DNA from: Chitinolyticbacter meiyuanensis
GTDB taxonomy: Bacteria; Pseudomonadota; Gammaproteobacteria; Burkholderiales; Chitinibacteraceae
Direction of reading: 5' to 3'
Assembly (NCBI RefSeq): GCF_008033135.1
Contig: NZ_CP041335.1
Location: 3,911,925 to 3,975,924, forward strand
DNA length: 64,000 nucleotides
In this document: one piece after another, positions 44,294 through 52,969 of the stretch
How positions within the stretch are numbered: the first letter of the stretch is position 1
Layout of the letters: each line of letters starts with the position of its first letter
Notes under the pieces: generated by a model
The model's input: the letters and a program-made list of their open reading frames with translations, nothing else
The model's database searches: none
Told to the model about the DNA's origin: nothing
Translations under genes and position numbers: made by a program

Positions 44294-45508
44294 ATGAGCG
44301 CCAACAACGAAACGAAATCCCTGCCCGGCATGGGCGCCGGCGCCGTACTGGCGCTGATCCGCAGCGGCGCAGCCACCACCCGCACACAGATCATGCAGGT
44401 CAGCGGGCTCTCCCGATCGACGGTGGCGCAGCGTCTGGAAGGCCTTATCGCCGCCGACTACATCGCCCCCGCCGCCTTCGAGCATTCCACCGGCGGCCGC
44501 CCGCCCGGCTCGTTCCAGCTCAAGCGCGATGCCGGCACCATGCTGCTCGCCGCCATCGGCGCCGGCGCCATGCAGGTGGCGGTGGCCGATCTGCAGCGCG
44601 ACATCCTCGCGCGCGAATCATTGCCGATCCAGATCGCCGACGGCCCCGATGCGGTGCTGGGCCTCGTCGCCAAGCGCTTTGCCGCCCTGCTCGCGCAAAC
44701 CGGCGAAACCGCGGCGCGGGTGCGCGGCATCGGCATTGGCGTGCCGGGCCCGGTGGAGTTCGCCCAAGGCCGCGTGGTGCGCCCGCCAATCATGACCGGC
44801 TGGGATGGCTACCGGGTGCCGGATTTCTTCGCCGACCGCTATGCCTGCCCGGTGATCGTCGACAAGGACGTCAACCTGATGTCGCTCGGCGAGCATCGCG
44901 AGGTGCTGCCGTCCGAGCAGCACCTGCTGTTCGTCAAGCTCAGCACCGGCATCGGCGCCAGCCTGATCATGGACGGCATGCTGCAGCGCGGTGCCCAGGG
45001 CGGCGCCGGTGATCTTGGCCACCTTTACGTCGGCAACCTGCAGCCGGGCGAGGCGCTACTGTGCCGCTGCGGCAACCAGGGTTGCCTCGAAGCCTATGCC
45101 GCCGGCTGGGCGATCTGCCGCACATTGAGCGCCGCCGGTTTTCCAGCACAGAACGTGCGCGACATCACCCGGCTGGCGCAGCAGAACGAACCGCAGGCTG
45201 TCCAGGCGCTACAGCACGCCGGCCGGCTGATCGGCGAAACCATCGCCATGGCGGTGAGCCTGACCAACCCATCGCGCGTGGTGCTCGGCGGCGAGCTCGC
45301 GCTGCAGCAGGGCTATCTGCTCGCCGCGGTGCGCGAGACGGTTTACAAGCGCTCGCTGCCGCTGGCCACGCGCAACCTGCAGATCGTGCACAGCCAGCTT
45401 GGGGCCGACGCGGGCCTGTTGGGCGCCGCCCATCTGGTCAGCGACGCGCTGTTCGCACCCGCCGTGGTCGATGCCGCCGTCGAGGCGGCCACGGCCGCTC
45501 TTGAATGA
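44294..45508 (+). CDS. ROK-family transcriptional repressor (NagC/XylR/FrcR type)
   Basis: A 404-residue protein with an N-terminal winged helix (about 15-70; TRTQIMQVSGLSRSTVAQRLEGL in two parts, core QIMQVSGLSRSTVAQRL) and a ROK sugar-kinase-like domain with the GIGIGVPGPVE motif, a zinc-binding CRCGNQGCLEAYA cluster and the final GGELA loop. NagC/FrcR-like proteins sense sugar phosphates or sugars and repress neighbouring transport genes. Divergent position from the sugar operon and a shared palindrome support this. Transaldolase follows after 86 bases and may be cotranscribed. Confidence 0.93.
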   Translation: MSANNETKSLPGMGAGAVLALIRSGAATTRTQIMQVSGLSRSTVAQRLEGLIAADYIAPAAFEHSTGGRPPGSFQLKRDAGTMLLAAIGAGAMQVAVADLQRDILARESLPIQIADGPDAVLGLVAKRFAALLAQTGETAARVRGIGIGVPGPVEFAQGRVVRPPIMTGWDGYRVPDFFADRYACPVIVDKDVNLMSLGEHREVLPSEQHLLFVKLSTGIGASLIMDGMLQRGAQGGAGDLGHLYVGNLQPGEALLCRCGNQGCLEAYAAGWAICRTLSAAGFPAQNVRDITRLAQQNEPQAVQALQHAGRLIGETIAMAVSLTNPSRVVLGGELALQQGYLLAAVRETVYKRSLPLATRNLQIVHSQLGADAGLLGAAHLVSDALFAPAVVDAAVEAATAALE

Positions 45509-45594
45509 TGACGGCATCGACCCCATCTACTCAGCCCGACTTCCAATCCCATCCCGGTGCCCCGTGTGGCACCTGTCAGACCGCAGAGGAAACC

Positions 45595-46677
45595 ATGAGC
45601 CGCATCGCCGCCATCAAACCCCTGGGCCAACGCATTTGGCTCGACAACCTGTCCCGTGGCCTCATCCAGGCCGGCACCCTGCAACAACTCCTGACCGACG
45701 ACGCCATCGCCGGCGTCACCTCCAATCCCGCCATCTTCTACAAGGCCATCTCGTCCGATCCGCTCTACGCCGATGACCTCGCCAAGCTCAAGGCCGATGC
45801 CAGCCTCACCGCCGAGCAACGCTACGAAGCCCTGGTGGTGCCGGATGTGCAGGCCACTTGCGACCTGAACCTGCCGCAGTACCAATCCAGCGAAGGCCTC
45901 GATGGCTATGTGTCGCTGGAAGTGTCGCCGTTCCTGGCCAACGACTACGCCGGCACTGTGGCTGCTGCGCATCGCCTGTGGGCTGCGGTGAACCGCCCGA
46001 ACGCGATGATCAAGGTGCCCGCTACGCAAGCCGGTATCCTGGCGTTCGAACAGCTGATCGCCGATGGCATCAACGTGAACATCACGCTGATGTTCAGCCT
46101 GAAGCACACCGATGATGTGCTGACCGCCTACATCCGCGGCCTGGAAGCGCGCAAGGCTGCTGGCCTGCCGCTGGATCATGTCCGCGCCGTGGCGTCGGTA
46201 TTCCTGTCGCGCGTCGATGTGCTGCTGGACAAGAAGCTGGAAGAGATCGGTTCGCCGGAAGCGCTGGCACTGCGTGGCAAGAGCGCGATCGCCTTCGTCA
46301 AGGTGGCCTACGAGCACTACAAGAAGCTGTTCTACGGCACCCGTTTCGCCGAGCTGAAGGCGGCTGGCGCCCATCCGCAGCGCCTGCTGTGGGCCTCGAC
46401 CGGCACCAAGAACCCGGCCTACCGCGACACCATGTACGTGGAAGAGCTGATCGGTGCCGACACCGTGAACACCGTGCCCGATGCCACCCTCGATGCATTC
46501 CGTGACCATGGCGAGGCTGCTGCCCGCCTGGAAACCGGTACTGCCGATGCCGTCGCCACCCTGGTGACGCTGCGCAAGCTGGGCTTCGACTTCAACATCG
46601 TTGGCGAGCAGCTGCAGAGCGAAGGCCTCAAGCTGTTCGATGAGGCGTTCGAGAAGCTGCTGCAGCTGACGGCCTAA
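45595..46677 (+). CDS. tal: transaldolase
   Basis: A 360-residue transaldolase of the non-oxidative pentose phosphate pathway, transferring a dihydroxyacetone unit from sedoheptulose 7-phosphate to glyceraldehyde 3-phosphate. The Schiff-base Lys lies in AMIKVPAT and the N-terminal GVTSNPAIFYKAI is intact; length matches the longer bacterial Tal form. GAGGAAACC lies before the ATG at 45595; an upstream in-frame ATG (45505) is rejected. A link with the sugar operon is plausible because ROK lies just upstream, but Tal is a housekeeping gene. Confidence 0.95.
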   Translation: MSRIAAIKPLGQRIWLDNLSRGLIQAGTLQQLLTDDAIAGVTSNPAIFYKAISSDPLYADDLAKLKADASLTAEQRYEALVVPDVQATCDLNLPQYQSSEGLDGYVSLEVSPFLANDYAGTVAAAHRLWAAVNRPNAMIKVPATQAGILAFEQLIADGINVNITLMFSLKHTDDVLTAYIRGLEARKAAGLPLDHVRAVASVFLSRVDVLLDKKLEEIGSPEALALRGKSAIAFVKVAYEHYKKLFYGTRFAELKAAGAHPQRLLWASTGTKNPAYRDTMYVEELIGADTVNTVPDATLDAFRDHGEAAARLETGTADAVATLVTLRKLGFDFNIVGEQLQSEGLKLFDEAFEKLLQLTA

Positions 46678-46708
46678 GCGGGTTGCAGGCCGGCACGCCG
46701 GCCATGCG

Positions 46709-46735
46709 AAACGGCGCCCATCCAGGCGCCGTTTT
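46709..46735 (+). terminator. rho-independent terminator after transaldolase
   Basis: A 10-bp stem (AAACGGCGCC at 46709-46718, GGCGCCGTTT at 46725-46734) with a 6-base loop is followed by TTGTTTG. It begins 32 bases after the stop. Confidence 0.85.
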
Positions 46736-46861
46736 GTTTGGGTGAATGCAGCTCAGGCCGCTGCTGCGAAAAGCTTGCAGACCGGCGCCTGGGGCGCCGA
46801 TCACCGCGCCGCACACCGCCGTCATGCTATAACGGCGGCTATCCCGACCCGGCCCACGCCC

Positions 46862-48691
46862 ATGTCCACCCGCCGTCGCTACCTTGCCCTGCTGCTCGTC
46901 CTGTTCGTCCTGATCGTGATCGATTACGGCTGGCTCAATGTCACCCGGCCACTGGACGATCGCGGCGGCGATCTGCTGCTGCGCCAGCATGCGGCCTCAC
47001 GTCCGGCCAGCAGCGACATCGTCATCGTCGACATCGACCAGAAAAGCCTGGAAGCGATGAACGAGGTGGCCGGCAGCTGGCCTTGGCCACGCGCCGTGCA
47101 CGCCGAACTCGTCGACATCATCGCCGCACAGCGGCCGCGCGCCATCGTGTTCGACATCCTGTTCAACGAAGCCGATACCTTCCGTCCGGACAGCGACGCA
47201 CTGCTGCGCGACACCGCGCTGCAGCACCGCAACCTGTATTTCCCCTATGTACTGCTTGCCGATGGTGTCGGCAGCCCGCTGGCATCGCTGCCGGCCGCGC
47301 TCGGCATCCGTGGCAACAGCACGGCCGACCCGGCCGCCAATCCACCGCTGCTGCTGCCCACCGTGCTGCCACCCGAGGCCTGGCGTGGCGGGCTGATCAA
47401 TTTCGATGCCGATGCAGACGGCATTGGCCGCCACTACCTGACCACGCGCCGCATCGATGGCTGGTCCATCCCATCGATGCCCGCCCGCGTCGCGCGCGAT
47501 GCCGGCTGGGTGGTGCCCGCCGGCGAGCGCGCGCGGATCAACTGGACGCAGCGCCACGCCCATGTGTCGTTCTCCGATGTCTACCTCGATGCCAACAGCG
47601 TGGCGCCCAAGCGATCACAGCGCGAGTTTGCCGGCAAGGTGGTGGTGATCGGCACCGCCGCCCCCGGCCTGCAGGATCTGCGCCCCACCCCACTGTCGCA
47701 GACCTTCCCCGGCGTGGAGATCCTCGCCACCGCCATCGACAACCTGCAACGTGGCGACTGGCTGAGCGGCCCGCCCCGCGCCGCCTTCGCCCTGCTGGCC
47801 GTGCTGCTGGCCGCGTCGCTATGGCTGGGCTTTGCCCGCGGTCTGAACACGCTGTGGCTGGGCCTCGCACTCGCCGCCGCCAGCGCTGTGGCGCTTGCCG
47901 CGATGTGGCTGGGCCTGAAGGGGCATCACTACTGGCCGCTGATCGGCGCGCTGGCCTGGGGCTGGATCTACTTCTGGCTGGCCGCCCTGATCGCCTATCT
48001 GGCCGAAAAGGCGCGGCGGGAACAGACCGTGCAGTTGTTCGGTCGATTCCTTGATCACCGCGTGGTGCAGGATCTGGTCGAACAGGGTGCACTCGATGCC
48101 GAGCGCAGCGCCGAGAGCCGGCAGGTGACAGTGTTGTTCTCCGATATCCGCGGCTTTACCACGCTGTCGGAGACCCGGCCGCCCGAGGAGATCGTGGCGC
48201 TGTTGAACCGTTATTTTTCACGACAGGTCGCCGTGATCTTCCGTCACGGCGGCACGCTGGATAAATTCATCGGCGATGCCATCATGGCATTCTGGGGTGC
48301 GCCGGTGAACGACGCGAAACACGCCGAGCATGCCGTGGCCGCCGCACTGGACATGGCGCGGGAGCTCGAAGCGTTCAAGCAGGAACTCGCCGAGCTGGGC
48401 ACCAGCTTCGACATCGGCATCGGCATCCACACCGGGCCGGCAGTGGTCGGTTTCATCGGCTCGGATGCACGGCTCGACTACACGGCGATCGGCGATACGG
48501 TGAACCTCGCCAGCCGGATCGAGGGTGAAACCAAGGGCGTGGCCCGGGTGCTGGTGTCGCAGGCCACACGCGAGGCCTGCGGCGAGGCGTTCGAATTCAT
48601 CGACCGTGGCCTGCATCACGTCAAGGGACGCGGGCAGCCGGTACAGTTGCTGGAACCGCGCGAGCGCGGGCAAGAGGACACATCACAATGA
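46862..48691 (+). CDS. CHASE2-domain class III adenylate cyclase
   Basis: A 609-residue membrane protein: helix 1 (about 7-22), an extracytoplasmic CHASE2 sensor (about 25-310), three closely spaced helices (about 315-400), and a cytoplasmic cyclase domain (about 430-600). The metal Asp residues are in LFSDIRGFT and GDAIMAFWG; the base-selecting residues are Lys (LDKFIGDAIM) and Asp (LDYTAIGDTVNLASR), which indicates ATP, hence cAMP. It heads an operon with the SH3 gene (ATGA overlap). The ATG at 46862 is preferred to an earlier frame start. Confidence 0.93.
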   Translation: MSTRRRYLALLLVLFVLIVIDYGWLNVTRPLDDRGGDLLLRQHAASRPASSDIVIVDIDQKSLEAMNEVAGSWPWPRAVHAELVDIIAAQRPRAIVFDILFNEADTFRPDSDALLRDTALQHRNLYFPYVLLADGVGSPLASLPAALGIRGNSTADPAANPPLLLPTVLPPEAWRGGLINFDADADGIGRHYLTTRRIDGWSIPSMPARVARDAGWVVPAGERARINWTQRHAHVSFSDVYLDANSVAPKRSQREFAGKVVVIGTAAPGLQDLRPTPLSQTFPGVEILATAIDNLQRGDWLSGPPRAAFALLAVLLAASLWLGFARGLNTLWLGLALAAASAVALAAMWLGLKGHHYWPLIGALAWGWIYFWLAALIAYLAEKARREQTVQLFGRFLDHRVVQDLVEQGALDAERSAESRQVTVLFSDIRGFTTLSETRPPEEIVALLNRYFSRQVAVIFRHGGTLDKFIGDAIMAFWGAPVNDAKHAEHAVAAALDMARELEAFKQELAELGTSFDIGIGIHTGPAVVGFIGSDARLDYTAIGDTVNLASRIEGETKGVARVLVSQATREACGEAFEFIDRGLHHVKGRGQPVQLLEPRERGQEDTSQ

Positions 48692-49233
48692 AACACTGGA
48701 CAACATGGGCACTGGCCGGGCTGATCGTCGCCGGCGCCAGCTGGGCCGACAGCGGCACGCTGATCCGCGCCACGCCGCTCAAGCAAAAGCCGTTTCTCGA
48801 CGCCACCACGGTGAGCGAGCTGCCGGCCAACAGCCGGCTCGACATCGTCACGCGCAAGGGCGCTTGGATGCAGGTGAAGACCGCCAGCGGCCAGAGTGGC
48901 TGGGTGAAGCTGTTGAACGTGCGCACCGGCAGCGGCAGCAGCAGTGGCGGCGGGGGGCTTGGCACGCTGGGCAAGGTGATTACCACCGGTTCTTCCGGCA
49001 CCACGGTGACCACCGGGGTGAAGGGGCTGTCGGCCGAACAGATCGAGAACGCCAAACCCAACTTCGCCGAGCTCGACAAGCTCAAGCAGTACCAGGTGAG
49101 CAGTGGCAGCGCCAGCAGCAGCGCCCGCCAGGCCGGGCTCGATGCGCAGAGCGTGCCCTATGTCGCCTACAGCCGTGGCGCCAGCAGCAACAGCGCCACC
49201 GATGCGACCTCGCCCCTGAACCGCCGCCCGTGA
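48688..49233 (+). CDS. secreted SH3-domain protein
   Basis: A 181-residue protein with a signal peptide (about 1-20, cleaving after SWA), one SH3b domain (about 22-78; LPANSRLDIVTRKGAWMQVK, GQSGWVKLLNVR) and a low-complexity Ser/Gly/Thr tail that contains the helical segment LSAEQIENAKPNFAELDKL. It overlaps the adenylate cyclase stop by four bases and is followed nine bases later by the M48 protease gene. The overall layout recalls small periplasmic adaptors of proteases. Function unknown. Confidence 0.85.
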   Translation: MKHWTTWALAGLIVAGASWADSGTLIRATPLKQKPFLDATTVSELPANSRLDIVTRKGAWMQVKTASGQSGWVKLLNVRTGSGSSSGGGGLGTLGKVITTGSSGTTVTTGVKGLSAEQIENAKPNFAELDKLKQYQVSSGSASSSARQAGLDAQSVPYVAYSRGASSNSATDATSPLNRRP

Positions 49234-49241
49234 GGCCCGCC

Positions 49242-50114
49242 ATGAAACATCACCTGATCTCCCTCGCCGTGGCGGCCGTCCTGGTCACGCCACTGGTCCA
49301 CGCGTTCGACCTTGGCAAGCTGGTGGACAAGCTCAACGAGAATCCGGACCTGCTCAACGCCGTATCCGGCGCGGTGCAGAACACCATCGACGCCAACCGC
49401 ACCATCGGCCCCAAGGAAGAAGCAGCCATCGGCGACGGCCTGGCCGCCAACCTGCTGGGCGCCGCGCCGCTGGTGAACGATGCCGCGCTGCAGCGCTACG
49501 TGAACCAGGTCGGCGAATGGGTCGCCAGCCGCTCCGAGGAGCCCAATCTCAACTGGCGCTTCGGCGTGATCGACAGCCCCAACGTCAACGGTTTCGCTAC
49601 GCCGGGTGGCACCATCCTGATCACCCGCGGCCTCTACCAGAAACTGAACGGCGAGGCCGAGCTCGCCGGCGTGCTGGCCCACGAAATCAGCCACGTGCTG
49701 CTGCACCACCATATCCGTGCCATCCAGGCCGGCAAGGGCCGCGAGGCCATGGGCAATGCGCTGCAGGGCTTTGCCAGCTACAAGCAGGGCGACACCGCGC
49801 GCCAGATCGGCGCCAATGCGCTGTCGGGCATGTCCGAGGTGTTCGTGCGCGGCCTCGACAAGGACGACGAATACGAGGCCGACATCCGCGGCATGGTGCT
49901 GGCCGCCCGCGCCGGCTACAACCCGTATGCACTGGTCTCGGTGCTGCAGACGCTGTCCGCGATCAACCCGGCCGACAGCACGGTGCAGCTGATGTTCAGC
50001 ACCCACCCGGCGCCGAATGATCGCCTGAACAAGATCGATCAGGTGGTGGGTGACAAATTGGAGCGCTACGCGAACGGGGCCGAGGAAACACAGCGCTTCC
50101 ATCGCCTGCGCTGA
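49242..50114 (+). CDS. M48-family metalloprotease (periplasmic)
   Basis: A 290-residue zinc peptidase with a signal peptide (about 1-21), the HExxH motif in AHEISHVLLHHH (about 146-157) and the third ligand in DEYEADIRG. Family relatives (BepA/LoiP-like) take part in outer-membrane protein quality control. No TPR tail like that of BepA is seen, so it is closer to the short LoiP type. It is the third gene of the cyclase-SH3-protease unit. Confidence 0.92.
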   Translation: MKHHLISLAVAAVLVTPLVHAFDLGKLVDKLNENPDLLNAVSGAVQNTIDANRTIGPKEEAAIGDGLAANLLGAAPLVNDAALQRYVNQVGEWVASRSEEPNLNWRFGVIDSPNVNGFATPGGTILITRGLYQKLNGEAELAGVLAHEISHVLLHHHIRAIQAGKGREAMGNALQGFASYKQGDTARQIGANALSGMSEVFVRGLDKDDEYEADIRGMVLAARAGYNPYALVSVLQTLSAINPADSTVQLMFSTHPAPNDRLNKIDQVVGDKLERYANGAEETQRFHRLR

Positions 50115-50127
50115 TCGCCAACCTTAC

Positions 50128-50420
50128 GGCTGCCGCCGAGGCCAGGGCCTGTTCTCGGTTGTTTCGCGGCGGTGCAAGGCCGAGAAATGACTAGACAAGG
50201 CGCGCGGCACAGGGAATAGCCGGGCTATTCCCAAGGTGCGCAACGCAGTGGATAGCCATTTCCCGGCCTTGCCCTCCGGGTTCGGGGTCGTTTGGACTCC
50301 ACGTATCGTTGCTGGCAGCCGCATGATTCATGCCGGGTAGTCTCTCCCTGCGTTGGAGCTGCTTTCCAAACGGCCTCGAACACCGTCGTGAAACAGCTGA
50401 GAACAGGCCCGAGGCAGCCG
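50128..50420. repeat. 293-bp MITE-like element with terminal inverted repeats (copy B)
   Basis: The outer arms CGGCTGCC (50128-50135) and GGCAGCCG (50413-50420), and inner arms GGGCCTGTTCTC (50146-50157) and GAGAACAGGCCC (50399-50410), are perfect inverted repeats; the inner pair bounds 265 bp, close to the 264 bp of copy A at 10745. Inside, 50174-50272 folds into a long hairpin: its outer 16 bp match at 15 positions and its tip is GGGAATAGCC-G-GGCTATTCCC (50212-50232). The core aligns with copy A. It fills the gap between the M48 gene and pepP. Confidence 0.75.
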
Positions 50421-50426
50421 TATAAT
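50421..50426 (+). promoter_or_regulatory. -10 element of the pepP promoter, abutting the repeat element
   Basis: A consensus TATAAT begins on the base after the right end of the repeat element and lies 27 bases before the pepP start. The -35 region would fall in the terminal repeat (about 50398-50403, TGAGAA), which is weak, so part of the promoter appears to be donated by the element. Confidence 0.55.
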
Positions 50427-50453
50427 CAGGGCAGACCACCCTGGAAAGCCCGC

Positions 50454-51779
50454 ATGCCTGCCGCATCGCCGATCGCCCCGTTCCAATCCCGCCGCGCCCG
50501 CCTCGCCAGCGAACTCGCCCCCGGCATCGTCATCGTGCCGACCGCACCCGAGCTCGCGCGCAACGCCGACACCCAGTTCCCCTACCGTTTCGACTCCAGC
50601 TTCTACTACCTGACCGGCTTCACCGAGCCGGAAGCCGTGCTGGTGCTGCTGGTGAAGGCCGGTGGCGAGTTCGAATCGGTGCTGTTCTGCCGCAGCAAGA
50701 ATCTGGAACGCGAGATCTGGGACGGCTATCGCCACGGCCCCGAGGCCGCGCGCGAGGCGTTCGGCTTCGATCGTGCCTACAGCTGGGACGAGCTCGATAC
50801 CGAGCTGGTGCAGTTGATCGCCGACCAGCCACGCATCCATACACCGTTCGGCGTCGACGCCGCTTGGGATGCGCGTGTTGCCGGCTGGCTGAACGCGGTG
50901 CGCGCCCAGGCCCGTGCCGGCGTGGCCGCGCCGCGCGAGATCGTCGACGTGCGCGACGCCATCTTCGAGCTGCGCCTGATCAAGGATGCCAGCGAGCTCG
51001 ACGTGATGCGCCGCGCAGGCAGCATCAACGCCGCCGCCCACGTGCGCGCGATGCGCGCAACACGCCCGGGAATGATGGAATACGCGGTCGAGGCCGAGCT
51101 CTTGCACGACTACTATCGCCAGGGCAGCCGCTTCCCGGCCTACACCAGCATCGTCGCCTCCGGGCCCAATGCCTGCGTGCTGCACTACGTGGAAAACAAC
51201 CGGCAGATGCAGGATGGCGATCTGCTTTTGATCGACGCCGGTTGCGAACTCGACGGCTACGCCAGCGACATCACCCGCACCTTTCCGGTGAACGGCCGCT
51301 TCTCCGGTGCGCAGAAGGCGGTGTACGAGCTGGTGCTGGCTGCGCACAGCGCGGCCATGCAGCACGCCTTGCCCGGCCAGCCGTGGAACGCGATGCACGA
51401 TGCGGCCGTCAAGGTGCTGGCCCAGGGCCTGATCGATTTGAAGCTCTTGACCGGTTCGCTCGATGAAGTGCTGGAAAGCGAAAGCTATCGCCAGTTCTAC
51501 ATGCACCGCACCGGCCACTGGCTGGGGCTGGACGTGCACGATGCCGGCGCCTACAAGCAGAACGGCGAGTGGCGTGCGCTGGAGCCCGGCATGGTGTTCA
51601 CCGTCGAGCCCGGCCTCTATATCCGCCCGGCCGACAACGTACCGGCCGAGTTCGAGCATATCGGCGTGCGCATCGAGGACGACGTCGTCATTACCAGCAG
51701 CGGCAACGAGGTGCTCACCGACGGCTGCCCGCGTGATGTCGCCGGGATCGAAGCGCTGATGCAGGACCACCGCGCATGA
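50454..51779 (+). CDS. pepP: Xaa-Pro aminopeptidase
   Basis: A 441-residue aminopeptidase P that removes N-terminal residues before proline. The pita-bread domain carries the metal ligands: Asp in LIDAGCELDGYASDITRTFP, His in MHRTGHWLGLDVHD, and two Glu in FTVEPGLYI and GVRIEDDV. The N-terminal domain is the AMP_N type. Its stop overlaps the ubiH start (ATGA), the pepP-ubiH pairing known from enterobacteria. The ATG at 50454 gives the usual short leader; the earlier frame runs into the repeat. Confidence 0.94.
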   Translation: MPAASPIAPFQSRRARLASELAPGIVIVPTAPELARNADTQFPYRFDSSFYYLTGFTEPEAVLVLLVKAGGEFESVLFCRSKNLEREIWDGYRHGPEAAREAFGFDRAYSWDELDTELVQLIADQPRIHTPFGVDAAWDARVAGWLNAVRAQARAGVAAPREIVDVRDAIFELRLIKDASELDVMRRAGSINAAAHVRAMRATRPGMMEYAVEAELLHDYYRQGSRFPAYTSIVASGPNACVLHYVENNRQMQDGDLLLIDAGCELDGYASDITRTFPVNGRFSGAQKAVYELVLAAHSAAMQHALPGQPWNAMHDAAVKVLAQGLIDLKLLTGSLDEVLESESYRQFYMHRTGHWLGLDVHDAGAYKQNGEWRALEPGMVFTVEPGLYIRPADNVPAEFEHIGVRIEDDVVITSSGNEVLTDGCPRDVAGIEALMQDHRA

Positions 51780-52939
51780 CGCTGCCCGCCCATGTCGACA
51801 TCGCCATCGTCGGCGGTGGCCCGGTCGGCGCGCTGGTTGCGCTGCGACTGGCCGAGGCCGGTCATGACGTGCTGGTACTGGAGGCGCGACGCGACGTCGG
51901 CCACGACGCGCGCGCGCTGGCGCTGTCGCACGCCAGCCGCGAGGCACTCAGCCGCGTCGGGCTATGGAACGAGGCCCGGCTGGCACCCACCGCCATCGAA
52001 AAGGTCCATGTCTCGCAGGCCGGCACGCTGGGCCGTGCCGAGCTGTCAGCCGCCGAGATCGGCCTGCCGGCGCTCGGCTACGTAATCGGCTACGCGGCGC
52101 TCGCGGGATTGGCACTGGAACGGCTGCAGGCCGGATCGGCAAGCGTGTCGCTCGGCACCCCGGTCACCGGCATCCGCCAGCTGGCCCGCTATACCGAGCT
52201 GAATGTGGACACCGAGGCCGGGCCGCGGCAGCTGACCTGCCGCCTCGCCATCCTCGCCGACGGCGGCAAGCTGGTCGATACGCTGCCCGGCATCACGCAG
52301 ACGGTCAAACCCTACGACCAGCACGCCATCATCGCGACGCTGACCCCGGCCGCACCGCATCGCCAGATCGCCTACGAGCGCTTCGCCGACGACGGCCCGC
52401 TGGCCTTGTTGCCGCGTGGCGACAATTTCACGCTGGTGTGGACGCAAAGCCCGGCCGATGCCGCGGCACGGCTGGCGCTGTCCGGTCACGACTTCATCGC
52501 CGAGGTCGGCCAGCGCTTCGCCGGCCGCGTGGCGGGATTCACTCAGGTCGGGCCGCGCGTCAGCTTTCCCTTGGCGCTGAAGACGGTGAATAGTGTGGCC
52601 GACCGCCGCGTGGTGCTGATCGGCAACGCCGCGCAGACGCTGCACCCTGTCGCCGGGCAAGGCCTCAACCTGGGCCTGCGCGATGCCACGGTGCTCGCCG
52701 ATGTGCTCGCCGGCACGCCGCGGCACGAGATAGGCGAAGCGGCCACGCTGGCGCGCTACGGCCGGCTACGCCGCCGTGACGCTGGTCTCGTCACCGCCTT
52801 TACCGACAGCTTGATCACGCTGTTCGAGAAGCCCGGCCCGCTGTTCAAGCACGGCCGCAGCCTGGGACTGCTGACGCTGGATCAGGCGGCGCCGCTGCGC
52901 CGCGGCTTCGCCGAGCACATGGTCTACGGCGCGCGTTGA
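51776..52939 (+). CDS. ubiH: 2-octaprenyl-6-methoxyphenol hydroxylase-type FAD monooxygenase
   Basis: A 387-residue flavoprotein monooxygenase of the UbiH/UbiF/Coq6 family, which hydroxylates the ubiquinone ring. The FAD motif GGGPVG lies at 14-19, a second FAD motif is in LIGNAAQTLHPVAGQGLNLGLRDA (given in halves LIGNAAQTLHPVAGQ and GLNLGLRDA), and the intermediate DGGKL segment replaces the usual DG motif. Pairing with pepP favours UbiH over UbiF. It is coupled to pepP by a 4-base overlap. Confidence 0.9.
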   Translation: MTLPAHVDIAIVGGGPVGALVALRLAEAGHDVLVLEARRDVGHDARALALSHASREALSRVGLWNEARLAPTAIEKVHVSQAGTLGRAELSAAEIGLPALGYVIGYAALAGLALERLQAGSASVSLGTPVTGIRQLARYTELNVDTEAGPRQLTCRLAILADGGKLVDTLPGITQTVKPYDQHAIIATLTPAAPHRQIAYERFADDGPLALLPRGDNFTLVWTQSPADAAARLALSGHDFIAEVGQRFAGRVAGFTQVGPRVSFPLALKTVNSVADRRVVLIGNAAQTLHPVAGQGLNLGLRDATVLADVLAGTPRHEIGEAATLARYGRLRRRDAGLVTAFTDSLITLFEKPGPLFKHGRSLGLLTLDQAAPLRRGFAEHMVYGAR

Positions 52940-52969
52940 GCGATTCGCCTGCCGGCAACGCCAGCCAGG

